A DNA stretch of 64,000 nt from Meridianimarinicoccus sp. MJW13 (lineage in GTDB: Bacteria > Pseudomonadota > Alphaproteobacteria > Rhodobacterales > Rhodobacteraceae): contig NZ_JACNMU010000002.1 of NCBI RefSeq assembly GCF_014901205.1, forward strand, positions 478,251 to 542,250. Direction: 5' to 3'. Shown piece after piece: positions 16,422-25,161 of the stretch. Position 1 is the first letter of the stretch; each line of letters begins with the position of its first letter. The position numbers were made by a program, and so were the translations under genes. Under the pieces are notes generated by a model. The model did not search any database and was not told the origin of the DNA. It saw only the letters and a list, made by a program, of their open reading frames with translations.

Positions 16422-16997
16422 TCAGTTTTCGTCGCCCTTCAGCTTGTCGCGCAGCCCGGCCAGACCGGCAAAGGGCTTGGTATCCTCGTCGGTCAGTGGC
16501 TTCACGCCGGGTTCGGCGAAACTCTGCTCGACGATCTCGGCCCCTTCGGCGCGCGGATAGGGCGGCAGGGCCAGCGACAGCGATTCCTCGAACAGCGACA
16601 GGAAGTCCAGCGCGGCGGGCAGGGGCTCCAGCGTGTCATCCTCGGGCATCTCGATCTCGGAGTCTTCCTCGATGTCAGGCTCGACGTAGTCTTCCCGGAA
16701 GCGGCGTGTCAGCGGCTCATCGATGCGGGTGCGGACCGGGGCCAGCGTGACCACGCAGGCCTGTGTGACCGTTGCGCCGATCTGGCCGTCCAGATCCCAG
16801 TCGTGCTGGCCGCTGGGCCGCAGGGTGCAGGTCAGCCGCGCCTTGTCGAGCGCGACCAGTCCCAGACGCCCGGCGGCGGTCTCCATTTCGTCGCGGGTCA
16901 GGATCACCGTGAAGTCATGCGCCCGGCGCTGACGCAGCGAATCGAGGCGAATCCGGCGATCTGACGCGGGCTGATCGTTCGAGGTTTCCTGTGTCAT
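16422..16997 (-). CDS. YceD/DUF177 family protein upstream of rpmF
   Basis: DUF177 (YceD) proteins are conserved next to rpmF-plsX and are thought to act in ribosomal RNA or large-subunit maturation. The 191-residue product contains the family-typical core DGQIGATVTQACVVTLAPVRTRIDEPLTRRF, in which the cysteine-containing 'TQxCVVTL' strand is diagnostic, followed by an acidic stretch (EPDIEEDSEIEMPEDDTLEPLPAALDFLSLFEESLSLALPPYPR). ATG 16997 gives the natural start; the frame is open beyond it. It lies 129 bases ahead of rpmF on the same strand and is divergent from bamE. Confidence 0.88.
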   Translation of the reverse strand: MTQETSNDQPASDRRIRLDSLRQRRAHDFTVILTRDEMETAAGRLGLVALDKARLTCTLRPSGQHDWDLDGQIGATVTQACVVTLAPVRTRIDEPLTRRFREDYVEPDIEEDSEIEMPEDDTLEPLPAALDFLSLFEESLSLALPPYPRAEGAEIVEQSFAEPGVKPLTDEDTKPFAGLAGLRDKLKGDEN

Positions 16998-17048
16998 GCG
17001 GCATCCATTCTTGAACACTGGGGGAGGCTTCGCTAATCCGGGTGCCAG

Positions 17049-17543
17049 ATGACGACTTCTCAGGCAAGGCGCAAGATGATGAACCGGCTTTTCCCACAGA
17101 TCCGCCGCACCGGCCGATTGGCTGCCGTTGCGGGCGTGCTGCTGGCGGCGGCTTGCCAACCCATCGTGCGCAACCACGGCTATGTTCCTCCCGAGGATCA
17201 GCTCTCGGAAGTTTCGGTCGGCCGGGACACCCGCGACAGCGTGGCCGAGAAGATCGGCCTGCCGCTGAACAAGGGCATCGATGGCGACCGGGCGTGGTAT
17301 TACGTGGCCAGCACCCGCGAGACCTTTGGCGCCCGCGCCCCCAAGGTGGTCGAGCGTGAGGTCGTGGCCATCCTGTTCAACGACAACGGCACCGTGCGCA
17401 ACATCGTCCGCCTGGACGAGCAGGACGGCCAGGTCGTCACCCTTACCGCGCGCGTCACCAACCCGTCGGTTGCCGATCGCGGCCTGCTGCGCCAGATCTT
17501 CGGCAATGTCGGTACGCCCACCGCTGGCGACTTCCTAGAATAG
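17049..17543 (+). CDS. bamE: Outer membrane assembly lipoprotein BamE (SmpA/OmlA)
   Basis: BamE is a lipoprotein of the BAM complex that inserts beta-barrel proteins. The product of 164 residues has an N-terminal signal with lipobox LAAAC (Cys36). The mature part shows the SmpA/OmlA layout: VSVGRDTRDSVAEKIGLPL, then a tyrosine pair (RAWYYVAS), and beta strands to ILFNDNGTVRNIVRLD. In-frame ATGs at 17076 and 17079 with an AAGGCG site upstream may be the real start and would shorten the signal by 9-10 residues. It is divergent from yceD, a common arrangement in Rhodobacterales, and works with BamA encoded at 27.8 kb. Confidence 0.9.
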   Translation: MTTSQARRKMMNRLFPQIRRTGRLAAVAGVLLAAACQPIVRNHGYVPPEDQLSEVSVGRDTRDSVAEKIGLPLNKGIDGDRAWYYVASTRETFGARAPKVVEREVVAILFNDNGTVRNIVRLDEQDGQVVTLTARVTNPSVADRGLLRQIFGNVGTPTAGDFLE

Positions 17544-17545
17544 GG

Positions 17546-17941
17546 TCAGTCGTCCTCGGGCGCAAAGGTCAGGGCCACCCCGTTGATGCAATAGCGCAGG
17601 CCGGTGGGCGCCGGCCCGTCCGGGAACACATGCCCCAGATGCGCCTCGCAGCGATTGCAGTGCACTTCGGTGCGGCGCATGAACAAGCGTCGATCCTCCC
17701 GCTCGCCGACAATCTCGGGATCGAGCGGTGCGTAGAAGCTGGGCCAGCCGGTGCCGCTGTCGAACTTGGTACTCTGGTCGAACAGGGGGGCGCCACAGCA
17801 CAGGCAGCGAAATGTGCCGGGATCCTTGGGAAAGTCGTCGTGCGTGTGCGCGCGCTCGGTGCCATGCTTGCGAGTGACCTTGTAGGCCAGTGGCGACAGT
17901 TCGGCCTGCCATTCCGCCTCGGTCTTGGTGATCTTGTCCAT
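17546..17941 (-). CDS. msrB: Peptide-methionine (R)-S-oxide reductase
   Basis: MsrB repairs R-methionine sulfoxide in proteins. The 131-residue cytoplasmic protein holds the structural zinc site (Cys46/Cys49 in RCLCCG and Cys95/Cys98 in [13 protein letters not shown]), the substrate loop DSGTGWPSF, and the catalytic cysteine 118 in LRYCING. No signal peptide is present. It converges with bamE, the stop codons being only 2 bases apart, and no terminator fits between them. Confidence 0.97.
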   Translation of the reverse strand: MDKITKTEAEWQAELSPLAYKVTRKHGTERAHTHDDFPKDPGTFRCLCCGAPLFDQSTKFDSGTGWPSFYAPLDPEIVGEREDRRLFMRRTEVHCNRCEAHLGHVFPDGPAPTGLRYCINGVALTFAPEDD

Positions 17942-18132
17942 TGCGGGCCTCCTGTTCGGGGTGTGGGTCCGGGGGCGGCATGGTCATAGGCCGCCGGTGT
18001 CTCTTGAAACCTAGGGCAGCAGGTGGACATCGCCAAGACGCAGGCGGGCAACCGGGGCGCCAACCACGCGGTTGTGACCGGGCACGCCGTCTGGCCCTTG
18101 ATCTTGCGGCACCGCTCCTCTAGCCCGGCGCC

Positions 18133-19956
18133 ATGGCAAACCCTCCCGCGCTCCAGCTCTCCGGCATCTCGCTGACTTTCGGCGGCGATCCGGTCTTCTC
18201 CGACCTCGGTCTGGTGGTTCAACCCGGCGACCGAGTGGCCCTTGTGGGCCGCAACGGGTCCGGCAAATCGACCCTGATGAAGGTCATGGCCGGCCTGGTC
18301 GAGCCTGACCAGGGCGAGCGCGTGGTCACGCCGGGCATCTCGGTCGGCTACATGGAGCAGGATCCCGACCTGTCGGGCTTCGCCACCCTGGGCGACTACG
18401 CCGCCAGCGCGCTGGACCCCGCCGAGGCCTACAAGATCGACATGGTGTCCGAAGGGCTGAAGTTCAGTCCGGAAACCGCCATCGAGGCCGCTTCGGGCGG
18501 CGAACGTCGCCGCGCCGCGCTGGCCAAGTTGCTGGCCGAAGATCCCGACCTGATGCTGCTGGACGAACCCACCAACCATCTGGATATCGAGGCCATCGGC
18601 TGGCTGGAACAGCGCCTGAAGGACACCCGCGCCGCCTTTGTCCTGATCTCGCACGACCGCGCCTTCCTGACCGCCCTGACGCGGGCCACGCTGTGGATCG
18701 ACCGGGGCGCGGTGCGGCGGCGCGAGCAGGGGTTTGCCGCGTTCGAGGTCTGGCGCGACAAGACCTGGGAAGAAGAGGACGAGGCGCGCCACAAGCTGGA
18801 TCGCAAGATCAAGGCCGAAGCCCGCTGGGCGGTCGAGGGTATCTCGGCCCGGCGCAAGCGCAACATGGGCCGGGTGCGGGCGCTGAAGGATCTGCGCGCT
18901 GACCGCGCCGCGCAAATCCGCCGCCAGGGGGCCGCCGACCTGCAACTGGCCGCGGGCCAGAAATCGGGCCGCAAGGTGATCGAGGCCAAGGGCATCTCCA
19001 AAGGCTTCGGCGACCGCACTATCCTGCGTCCCTTCGATCTGCGCGTGCTGCGCGGTGACCGGGTGGCCTTTGTCGGGCCGAACGGCGTCGGCAAGACCAC
19101 CCTGCTGAAGATGCTGACCGGAGAGGTCGCGCCCGACAGCGGAACCGTCAGCCTTGGATCAAACCTTGAAATGGCGGTCTTTGATCAGAATCGCGCCCAA
19201 CTGGATCCTGACCTGAGCCTGTGGGAAACTCTGGCCGGGGATCCGACCATGCGGGTTTCAGGGCGCGCCGATCAGATCATGGTGCGCGGTACCCCGCGCC
19301 ATGTGGTCGGCTACCTGAAGGATTTCCTGTTTGACGAGCGTCAGGCCCGCGCGCCCGTGCGTTCGCTGTCGGGGGGCGAAAAGGCGCGTCTGCTGCTGTC
19401 CAAGATCATGGCGCGCGACAGCAACTTGCTGGTGCTGGACGAACCGACCAACGATCTGGATGTCGAAACGCTGGACCTGCTACAGGATGTGCTGGGCGAC
19501 TACGACGGCACCGTTCTGCTGGTGTCCCACGACCGGGATTTTCTTGACCGGGTGGCCTCGACCACCATCGCCATGGAGGGCGATGGCCGGGCCGTGGTCT
19601 ATGCCGGCGGCTGGAGCGACTACCGGGCGCAGCGCGCGGAGAACCCACCGATCGAAGCGCCCAGCCCCAAGGTACCCCCGCGAAAGCCCGCACCGGAGGC
19701 CCCGGCCCCCCAGAAGGTTGCGGACAAGGGTCTGAGCTATACCGAGCGGCATCGGCTGGACAAGTTGCCCGCCATAATCGAACGGCTGGAAGCCGAGATC
19801 GCCAAGCTGGAAGAGTTCCTGGCGGATCCGAACCTGTTCACCCAGGCGCCGGTGAAGTTCCAGAAAGCGACCGAGGCCCTGGTGGAACGCCAGACCGCCC
19901 TGGCCGCCGCCGAAGACGAATGGTTGACGCTGGAGGAAAAAGCCGCCGACGCCTGA
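18133..19956 (+). CDS. uup: ABC-F family ATPase, Uup type
   Basis: ABC-F proteins are soluble twin ATPases that act on stalled ribosomes or ribosome assembly. This 607-residue protein has two nucleotide-binding domains: Walker A GRNGSGKS (about residues 39-46), signature ASGGERRRAAL, Walker B LMLLDEPTNHLD; and GPNGVGKT, LSGGEKARLLL, LLVLDEPTNDLD. Between them is the P-site linker (about 215-275), rich in Arg, Lys and Glu. A C-terminal coiled coil (TERHRLDKLPAIIERLEAEIAKLEEFL) after a proline-rich linker identifies the Uup subgroup over EttA, YheS or YbiT. It has no membrane segments. It is divergent from msrB across a 191-base gap with no gene. Confidence 0.93.
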   Translation: MANPPALQLSGISLTFGGDPVFSDLGLVVQPGDRVALVGRNGSGKSTLMKVMAGLVEPDQGERVVTPGISVGYMEQDPDLSGFATLGDYAASALDPAEAYKIDMVSEGLKFSPETAIEAASGGERRRAALAKLLAEDPDLMLLDEPTNHLDIEAIGWLEQRLKDTRAAFVLISHDRAFLTALTRATLWIDRGAVRRREQGFAAFEVWRDKTWEEEDEARHKLDRKIKAEARWAVEGISARRKRNMGRVRALKDLRADRAAQIRRQGAADLQLAAGQKSGRKVIEAKGISKGFGDRTILRPFDLRVLRGDRVAFVGPNGVGKTTLLKMLTGEVAPDSGTVSLGSNLEMAVFDQNRAQLDPDLSLWETLAGDPTMRVSGRADQIMVRGTPRHVVGYLKDFLFDERQARAPVRSLSGGEKARLLLSKIMARDSNLLVLDEPTNDLDVETLDLLQDVLGDYDGTVLLVSHDRDFLDRVASTTIAMEGDGRAVVYAGGWSDYRAQRAENPPIEAPSPKVPPRKPAPEAPAPQKVADKGLSYTERHRLDKLPAIIERLEAEIAKLEEFLADPNLFTQAPVKFQKATEALVERQTALAAAEDEWLTLEEKAADA

Positions 19957-20003
19957 TCTGACCCGTTGGCGGTTTCAGGGTGTTGCCCCGCGCAGCGTGA
20001 CGA

Positions 20004-20354
20004 TCAAGCAGCGGGCGTCTCGATGTCGCGCGGGCCGGCATAGGCACGCTCCACCCGCGCCACATGTAACGAATAGGTGGCATACCAGTCGGTGTTTCCC
20101 AGCCGCTGCGCCGCCAGATGGCGGGTGTCGGCCTTCCACGCCGCGATGGCGGCTTCATCGGTCCAATAGCTGACGGTGATGCCCAGACCATCGGTGCCGC
20201 GCGCGCTGTCCATCCCCAGAAAACCGGGGGCGTTCCGGGCAAGCTCGACCATCCGTTGCGCCATGACTTCATAGGCGGGATCGGGGGTGCGCAGCAGCGA
20301 GGTAAACACCACGACATGGTAGGGCAGGGTCTGCGGAGGAACCGGGGCAATCAT
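20004..20354 (-). CDS. Antibiotic biosynthesis monooxygenase (ABM) domain protein
   Basis: A 116-residue single-domain protein with a ferredoxin-like ABM fold: N-terminal strand YHVVVFTSLLR, the helix PAYEVMAQRMVELARNAPGFLGMDSAR, the strand GLGITVSYWTDEAAIAAWKAD, and DWYATYSLHVARVERAY. The W-x3-AI-x2-WK motif is typical of the family, which contains cofactor-free monooxygenases and haem-degrading enzymes. No haem-binding signature stands out, so the substrate is unknown. The frame is open upstream, but ATG 20354 starts the domain. It lies 125 bases after a reverse cupin gene and may be co-transcribed. Confidence 0.8.
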   Translation of the reverse strand: MIAPVPPQTLPYHVVVFTSLLRTPDPAYEVMAQRMVELARNAPGFLGMDSARGTDGLGITVSYWTDEAAIAAWKADTRHLAAQRLGNTDWYATYSLHVARVERAYAGPRDIETPAA

Positions 20355-20479
20355 GGCGACAGGCCTTTGGCATCTTGGTGGATATCGCACATCATCCCGC
20401 GCACCTGTCGTCAGGGCAACAGGATCTGCGCAAGGCCGCATCCGGAACGCTGAAACTGGCCAGGGATCTGGCCGCCCGC

Positions 20480-21007
20480 TCAGTCCGCGGCGCTGCGGCG
20501 GGCGATGGGCATTTCGGGCTGATGGGTAATCCTGCGGGTGCCGGACATCAGGTGCTTGCGGGTCAGCCACAGCGAAATCAGGCTGGCGCGGTGATGCAGC
20601 ACCTCATCGGTCAACGGCAGGGTCGAGCGGCAGTCGGCCCGGAAGCCTTCGACCAGCTGGTTCAACTCGGCCTGATCCTGCAACGTCGACAACCGCAGAT
20701 GCAGCACCTCCTGCGGTACCGGAAGATCCTTTCGCCCGCCCATGAACAGGGCAGTGCCCTGCGTGCGCCCCAGGGCCTGGCAGGCATGCGAGGTGTTGGC
20801 GGGCAGGAAGATCGCGTTGTGCGCGGTATAGCCCCGCACCTCGCCCCCGATGGACAAGCGGCCCTGGCCGCAGGTGAACCACAGCAGCACCGGCACAAGA
20901 TAGCTGCGCGGCGTGTCGATTTCCCATCGGCCCTGGCGGGCCAGTTGCGAGATCGGAACGGCCTTCAGGGGCCGTTGTGTTGAATCTGAGGACTGGCTGT
21001 CGAACAT
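20480..21007 (-). CDS. AraC-type ligand-binding cupin without a DNA-binding domain
   Basis: A 175-residue cytoplasmic protein. Residues about 20-110 form a cupin barrel of the AraC ligand-binding kind (SYLVPVLLWFTCGQGRLSIGGEVRGYTAHNAIFLPANTSHACQALGR). AraC regulators of this kind normally continue into two helix-turn-helix motifs; here only a short helical tail follows (TLPLTDEVLHHRASLISLWLTRKHLMSGTRRI) and the protein ends. It may be a regulator that lost its DNA-binding part, or an enzyme/sensor. The basic end (RRITHQPEMPIARRSAAD) is notable. An 8-bp inverted repeat lies upstream. Confidence 0.65.
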   Translation of the reverse strand: MFDSQSSDSTQRPLKAVPISQLARQGRWEIDTPRSYLVPVLLWFTCGQGRLSIGGEVRGYTAHNAIFLPANTSHACQALGRTQGTALFMGGRKDLPVPQEVLHLRLSTLQDQAELNQLVEGFRADCRSTLPLTDEVLHHRASLISLWLTRKHLMSGTRRITHQPEMPIARRSAAD

Positions 21008-21047
21008 GGACTCTCCCTGTCTGGCGTCAGATTACTTACGGGGGAAA

Positions 21048-21097
21048 GATTCGTCCAAGCCGGGTTTAGAAATAGTATCCAGAACTTTCGACGAATC
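21048..21097. repeat. 8-bp inverted repeat upstream of the cupin gene
   Basis: GATTCGTC (21048-21055) and GACGAATC (21090-21097), perfect complements with 34 bases between. The position, 40-90 bases upstream of the reverse cupin start, suits an operator or a looped transcript end for miaA. Confidence 0.4.
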
Positions 21098-21115
21098 AGC
21101 GGTGTGTTGCCGCAA

Positions 21116-22009
21116 TCACGCGTCGATTGCACAGGCATCCAGCAATCGCCAGCCCTTCATCCGTCGCCGGAACCATGTGCGCTGCCGCTTTGCGTATTGA
21201 TGCGAGGAAATCTTGGCGCGGGCCACGGCGTCCGATTCGCTGATCTCGCCGCGCAGGTGGGCGACCAGTTCGGGTGCGCCGATGGCCTTGGCCGAGGGCC
21301 GCGCGGGATCCCAGACCGGCAGGATCGCGCGCACCTCGTCCAGCGCCCCCTGCGCCATCATCGCGTCGAACCGCCGGTCGATCCGGGCGTTCAGCCAGTC
21401 GGGATCGGCGGCAATCTGCCAGCAGGCGGCGCCATCGGCGGGCAACCGCGGAGGCGGCGTGTCCGCCTGCCAGTCTGCCAGTCCGCGCCCGGTTTGCTGC
21501 TGAACCTCCCAGGCGCGTTGCACCCGCATGGGGTTGTTGAGGTCGATTCGCGACCGAGTGTCGGGATCCAGCTCATTCGCCATCGCCGCCAGTCCGGCCT
21601 GCGCACGATGCGCCGAAGCGGCCTCGCGAACCTCGGGGCGGGTCGCCGGAATATCCGCCAGCCCTTCGGTCAACGCCATGAAATACAGGCCGGTCCCGCC
21701 GATGATGATCGGCGCCGGGTCGCGATCCAGGCAGGGGGCGACCTCGCGCAGCCAGTGCCCGGTGGAATAGGCCGCGTCATAGGCGACATGGCCGTACAGC
21801 GCATGTTCGGCGCGGGCCAGTTCGTCGGGCGAGGGCCGCGCGCTCAGCACCTGCCAGCAGTCATAGACCTGCAACGCATCGGCATTGACCACCACCCGGC
21901 CCTGGGCTTCGGCCACGGCCAGTGCCAGCGCCGACTTGCCAGAGGCCGTCGGACCGGCCAGAAGGACGGGGCGCGTGGGCGGCAGGGTATCGAGAAGGTC
22001 CTGGATCAT
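21116..22009 (-). CDS. miaA: tRNA dimethylallyltransferase
   Basis: MiaA adds a dimethylallyl group to A37 of tRNAs that read codons starting with U. The 297-residue product has the P-loop [12 protein letters not shown] at about residues 18-29, then [21 protein letters not shown], the [13 protein letters not shown] motif and the late [16 protein letters not shown], all family marks. I chose ATG 22009; a GTG codon 24 bases upstream is in frame. It is divergent from pyrH; the gap of 170 bases has no other gene. Confidence 0.96.
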   Translation of the reverse strand: MIQDLLDTLPPTRPVLLAGPTASGKSALALAVAEAQGRVVVNADALQVYDCWQVLSARPSPDELARAEHALYGHVAYDAAYSTGHWLREVAPCLDRDPAPIIIGGTGLYFMALTEGLADIPATRPEVREAASAHRAQAGLAAMANELDPDTRSRIDLNNPMRVQRAWEVQQQTGRGLADWQADTPPPRLPADGAACWQIAADPDWLNARIDRRFDAMMAQGALDEVRAILPVWDPARPSAKAIGAPELVAHLRGEISESDAVARAKISSHQYAKRQRTWFRRRMKGWRLLDACAIDA

Positions 22010-22179
22010 GTAATCTGTCGCATGGCAAAGCACGGCCCCGGATGCAATCCCCGCTGCTGCTGCCGTTGTGCGAACGCATCAGATGCCGCGACGCAGCGAA
22101 TGTGTGGACGAACGCAATTGAAAGCGCGGGCAACCTGCTTCATTGTGCGGGCGACGTGGAAGAAGGCAGGGCAGAATTC

Positions 22180-22914
22180 ATGAGTGGCGACGTTTCCGAC
22201 AGCGGCATCAAGTTCAAGCGGGTGCTCCTCAAGATCTCGGGCGAGGCCCTTATGGGGACACAGGGCTACGGCCTGCATCCGCCGACCGTGGAACGCATCG
22301 CGTCCGAAGTGAAGTCGGTCCACGAATTGGGTGTCGAAATCTGCATGGTCATCGGCGGCGGCAACATCTTTCGCGGGCTGTCCGGCTCGGCGCAGGGGAT
22401 GGAGCGGACCACGGCCGACTACATGGGCATGCTGGCCACCGTGATGAACGCACTGGCCATGCAGGGCGCGCTGGAAAGCATGGGGGTCTATACCCGCGTG
22501 GTCAGCGCCATCCCGATGGATCAGGTCTGCGAGCCCTACATCCGCCGCCGCGCCGTGCGCCATCTTGAAAAGAAACGCGTCTGCATCTTCGCCGCCGGCA
22601 CCGGCAACCCCTATTTCACCACTGACACCGCCGCGACGCTGCGCGCCAATGAAATGGCCTGCGAGGCGATCTTCAAGGGCACCAAGGTGGACGGTGTCTA
22701 TGACAAGGATCCGGTCAAGCACGCCGACGCGAAACGCTATGACACGGTGACCTACGACGAGGTTCTGCAAAAGCACCTGGGCGTCATGGATGCCTCGGCG
22801 ATCGCGCTGGCGCGGGACAACAACAAGCCGATCATCGTGTTCTCGCTCGATGAGCAGGGGGGCTTCCGCGGGATTCTCAGCGGTCAAGGCACCTATACAA
22901 CCGTGCACGGTTAA
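22180..22914 (+). CDS. pyrH: Uridylate kinase (UMP kinase)
   Basis: PyrH phosphorylates UMP to UDP with ATP; it is a hexamer of the amino acid kinase fold. The 244-residue product has [14 protein letters not shown] at the start, [31 protein letters not shown], and [21 protein letters not shown] [13 protein letters not shown]. The ATG is preceded by AAGGCAGGG. It opens the cluster pyrH-frr-uppS-cdsA-dxr. Confidence 0.98.
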   Translation: MSGDVSDSGIKFKRVLLKISGEALMGTQGYGLHPPTVERIASEVKSVHELGVEICMVIGGGNIFRGLSGSAQGMERTTADYMGMLATVMNALAMQGALESMGVYTRVVSAIPMDQVCEPYIRRRAVRHLEKKRVCIFAAGTGNPYFTTDTAATLRANEMACEAIFKGTKVDGVYDKDPVKHADAKRYDTVTYDEVLQKHLGVMDASAIALARDNNKPIIVFSLDEQGGFRGILSGQGTYTTVHG

Positions 22915-23002
22915 CCTTATAGGCATTTAAACCCGTCAATGGTCCCTGTAGAGTCCGGGTTTTGAAGGCGGTCGGAAGCGCACCGATTGAAAGGAAGAAC
23001 AA

Positions 23003-23569
23003 ATGGCCGAAGACGAGATTGAAATCGAAATCGATGATCTGACCCGCCGGATGGACGGGGCGATGGCTTCGCTGAAGCAGGAATTCCTGTCGCTGCGCAC
23101 CGGGCGTGCTTCGGCCAGCATGCTCGATCCGATCATGGTGGAATCCTATGGCGCCATGTCGCCGCTCAACCAGATCGGCACCGTGAACGTTCCCGAGCCG
23201 CGGATGATCACCGTCAACATCTGGGACAAGTCGATGGTCCAGAAGGCCGAGAAAGCCATCCGCGACAGCGGTCTGGGCATCAACCCGGTGGTCGATGGCA
23301 CCATCATCCGCCTGCCGATCCCCGAGCTGAACGAAGAACGTCGCCGTGAGTTGACCCGCGTCGCCGCGCAATATGCCGAACATGCCCGTGTCGCCGTGCG
23401 CAACGTGCGCCGCGACGGGATGGATCAGCTGAAGCGCGCCAAGGCCGCCGGGATGAGTGAAGACGACAACAAGGTCTGGTCCGACGAGATCCAGGAACTG
23501 ACCGACAAATATGTTGCAATGGTGGATTCTGCGCTTGAGGCCAAACAGGCCGAAATCATGCAGGTTTAA
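23003..23569 (+). CDS. frr: Ribosome recycling factor
   Basis: RRF splits post-termination ribosomes with EF-G. The 188-residue product shows the family core [45 protein letters not shown] and [18 protein letters not shown]. Length is normal. An AAGGAAG ribosome binding site precedes ATG 23003. It follows pyrH by 88 bases, the standard order. Confidence 0.98.
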   Translation: MAEDEIEIEIDDLTRRMDGAMASLKQEFLSLRTGRASASMLDPIMVESYGAMSPLNQIGTVNVPEPRMITVNIWDKSMVQKAEKAIRDSGLGINPVVDGTIIRLPIPELNEERRRELTRVAAQYAEHARVAVRNVRRDGMDQLKRAKAAGMSEDDNKVWSDEIQELTDKYVAMVDSALEAKQAEIMQV

Positions 23570-23623
23570 GCAGGGCATATCAGGACAGGAGCCCCGCTTG
23601 ATGCGTCCAGGGCAGACAAACTG

Positions 23624-24352
23624 ATGGCGGCAAAGGACAACCGCCAGATCACACCGGAACACGTGGCCATCATCATGGATGGCAACGGCCGTTGGGCGAC
23701 TCGTCGTGGCTTGCCGCGTCTGAAGGGGCATCATGCCGGCGCGACCCGCGTCCGCGAAATCGTGCGCGCCTGCCCAGACAACGGCGTGCGCTACCTGACC
23801 TTGTTTGCCTTCTCGACCGAAAACTGGCGCCGCTCCACGGCCGAGGTGTCGGGCCTGATGGCGCTGTTCCGCCGCTATCTGGTCAGCGAAGCGCAGGAGC
23901 TGATGGAATCCGGCGTCTGCGTGCGGTTCATCGGCGATCGCACACCGTTGAACGGCAAGCTGGTCCAGTTGATGGAACAGGTGGAACGGCAGACGGCGGA
24001 CAACACCCGGCTGAACCTGACCGTGGCCCTGAATTATGGCGCACGGGACGAGATCACCATGGCGGCCACCCGTCTGGCCCGTGCCGTTGCCGCGGGTGAG
24101 GTCTGCGTCGACAGCATCACGCCAGAGCTTTTCGATACCTATCTCTACACCGCTGCGATCCCCGATCCCGACCTGGTGATCCGCACCTCGGGCGAAAGCC
24201 GGGTGTCGAATTTCCTGCTGTGGCAGTCGGCCTATGCCGAGTATGAATTCACCCCCACGCTGTGGCCGGATTTCTCGCCCCAGCATTTCGCGGACATCCT
24301 GCTGACCTTCGGCGGACGCGAGCGGCGTTTCGGAGCCGTTTTGCCGGGATGA
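23624..24352 (+). CDS. uppS: Undecaprenyl diphosphate synthase (cis-prenyltransferase)
   Basis: UppS makes the C55 lipid carrier for peptidoglycan and O-antigen. The 242-residue product has the catalytic MDGNGRWA motif (Asp18), HHAGATRVREIV, LFAFSTENWRR and the late DLVIRTSGESRVSNFLLWQSAYAE, all conserved in the family. The start ATG overlaps the stop codon of a seven-codon upstream mini-frame (TGATG at 23622), suggesting coupling. Its own stop overlaps the cdsA start. Confidence 0.98.
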   Translation: MAAKDNRQITPEHVAIIMDGNGRWATRRGLPRLKGHHAGATRVREIVRACPDNGVRYLTLFAFSTENWRRSTAEVSGLMALFRRYLVSEAQELMESGVCVRFIGDRTPLNGKLVQLMEQVERQTADNTRLNLTVALNYGARDEITMAATRLARAVAAGEVCVDSITPELFDTYLYTAAIPDPDLVIRTSGESRVSNFLLWQSAYAEYEFTPTLWPDFSPQHFADILLTFGGRERRFGAVLPG

Positions 24353-25158
24353 CCGGCAACCAACAGCCATCGGCCAAAACCGGCAAGGGACGTTGGGCAG
24401 ATCTGGGGCCGCGGATCGCATCGTCGGTTGTGCTGGTGTCAGTGGCCATCGCAGCGATCTATCTGGGCGGCATCTGGTTCGTTGGCTTCGTGGCCGTGGC
24501 GGTCGCCCTGATCACTTGGGAACTGGCCACCATGACCGGGGTGTCGCGCAGCCTGCTGGTGGCGGTGGCGGCCGGCGTGGCCAGCCTTGTTTTGTCGCTG
24601 GTTCCGGATGGCTACGGCGTGCCGCTGCTGATGCTGCCCGCGCTGCTGGGTGTGGGGCAAGCCAGGCGTCAGCCGCTGGCCTTCGCGCTGTTCTCGGTGA
24701 TGGTCCTGCTGGCGGGCTACGGTCTTGTGGACCTGCGCGAGAACATCTCGTGGAAATGGCTGGTCTGGCTGCTGGGAATCGTGATTGCCACCGATGTGGC
24801 GGGCTATTTCGCCGGCAAGACCTTCGGCGGGCCGAAATTCTGGCCGCGCGTCAGCCCCAAGAAAACCTGGTCCGGCACGGTGGCGGGCTGGGTGGCGGCA
24901 GGGCTGGTCGGCTTCGTCGCCTTCAAGACCTCGATGGCCGGTTCACAGGTCATCGGAATATCCATCGCGCTGTCGATGGCGTCGCAAATGGGCGACATCG
25001 CCGAAAGCGCGCTGAAACGGCAGGTCGGCGTCAAGGACAGTTCGAACCTGTTGCCCGGCCACGGCGGCTTTTTCGACCGGTTCGACGGGGTTCTGGGCGC
25101 AGCGGTGCTGTTCCTTCTGGTGGAACAGGTGGTCCCGTTTCCGCCGGGGGGCGGATGA
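24349..25158 (+). CDS. cdsA: Phosphatidate cytidylyltransferase (CDP-diglyceride synthase)
   Basis: CdsA makes CDP-diacylglycerol, the precursor of all membrane phospholipids, at the inner membrane. The 269-residue protein has at least six hydrophobic helices and the CDS signature in the C-terminal third: SPKKTWSGTVAG, MASQMGDIAESALKRQVGVKDSSNLLPGHGGFFDRFDG. The start ATG 24349 overlaps uppS by 4 bases (ATGA), which decides the start over an earlier in-frame one inside uppS. Confidence 0.97.
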   Translation: MTGNQQPSAKTGKGRWADLGPRIASSVVLVSVAIAAIYLGGIWFVGFVAVAVALITWELATMTGVSRSLLVAVAAGVASLVLSLVPDGYGVPLLMLPALLGVGQARRQPLAFALFSVMVLLAGYGLVDLRENISWKWLVWLLGIVIATDVAGYFAGKTFGGPKFWPRVSPKKTWSGTVAGWVAAGLVGFVAFKTSMAGSQVIGISIALSMASQMGDIAESALKRQVGVKDSSNLLPGHGGFFDRFDGVLGAAVLFLLVEQVVPFPPGGG

Positions 25159-25161
25159 GCC

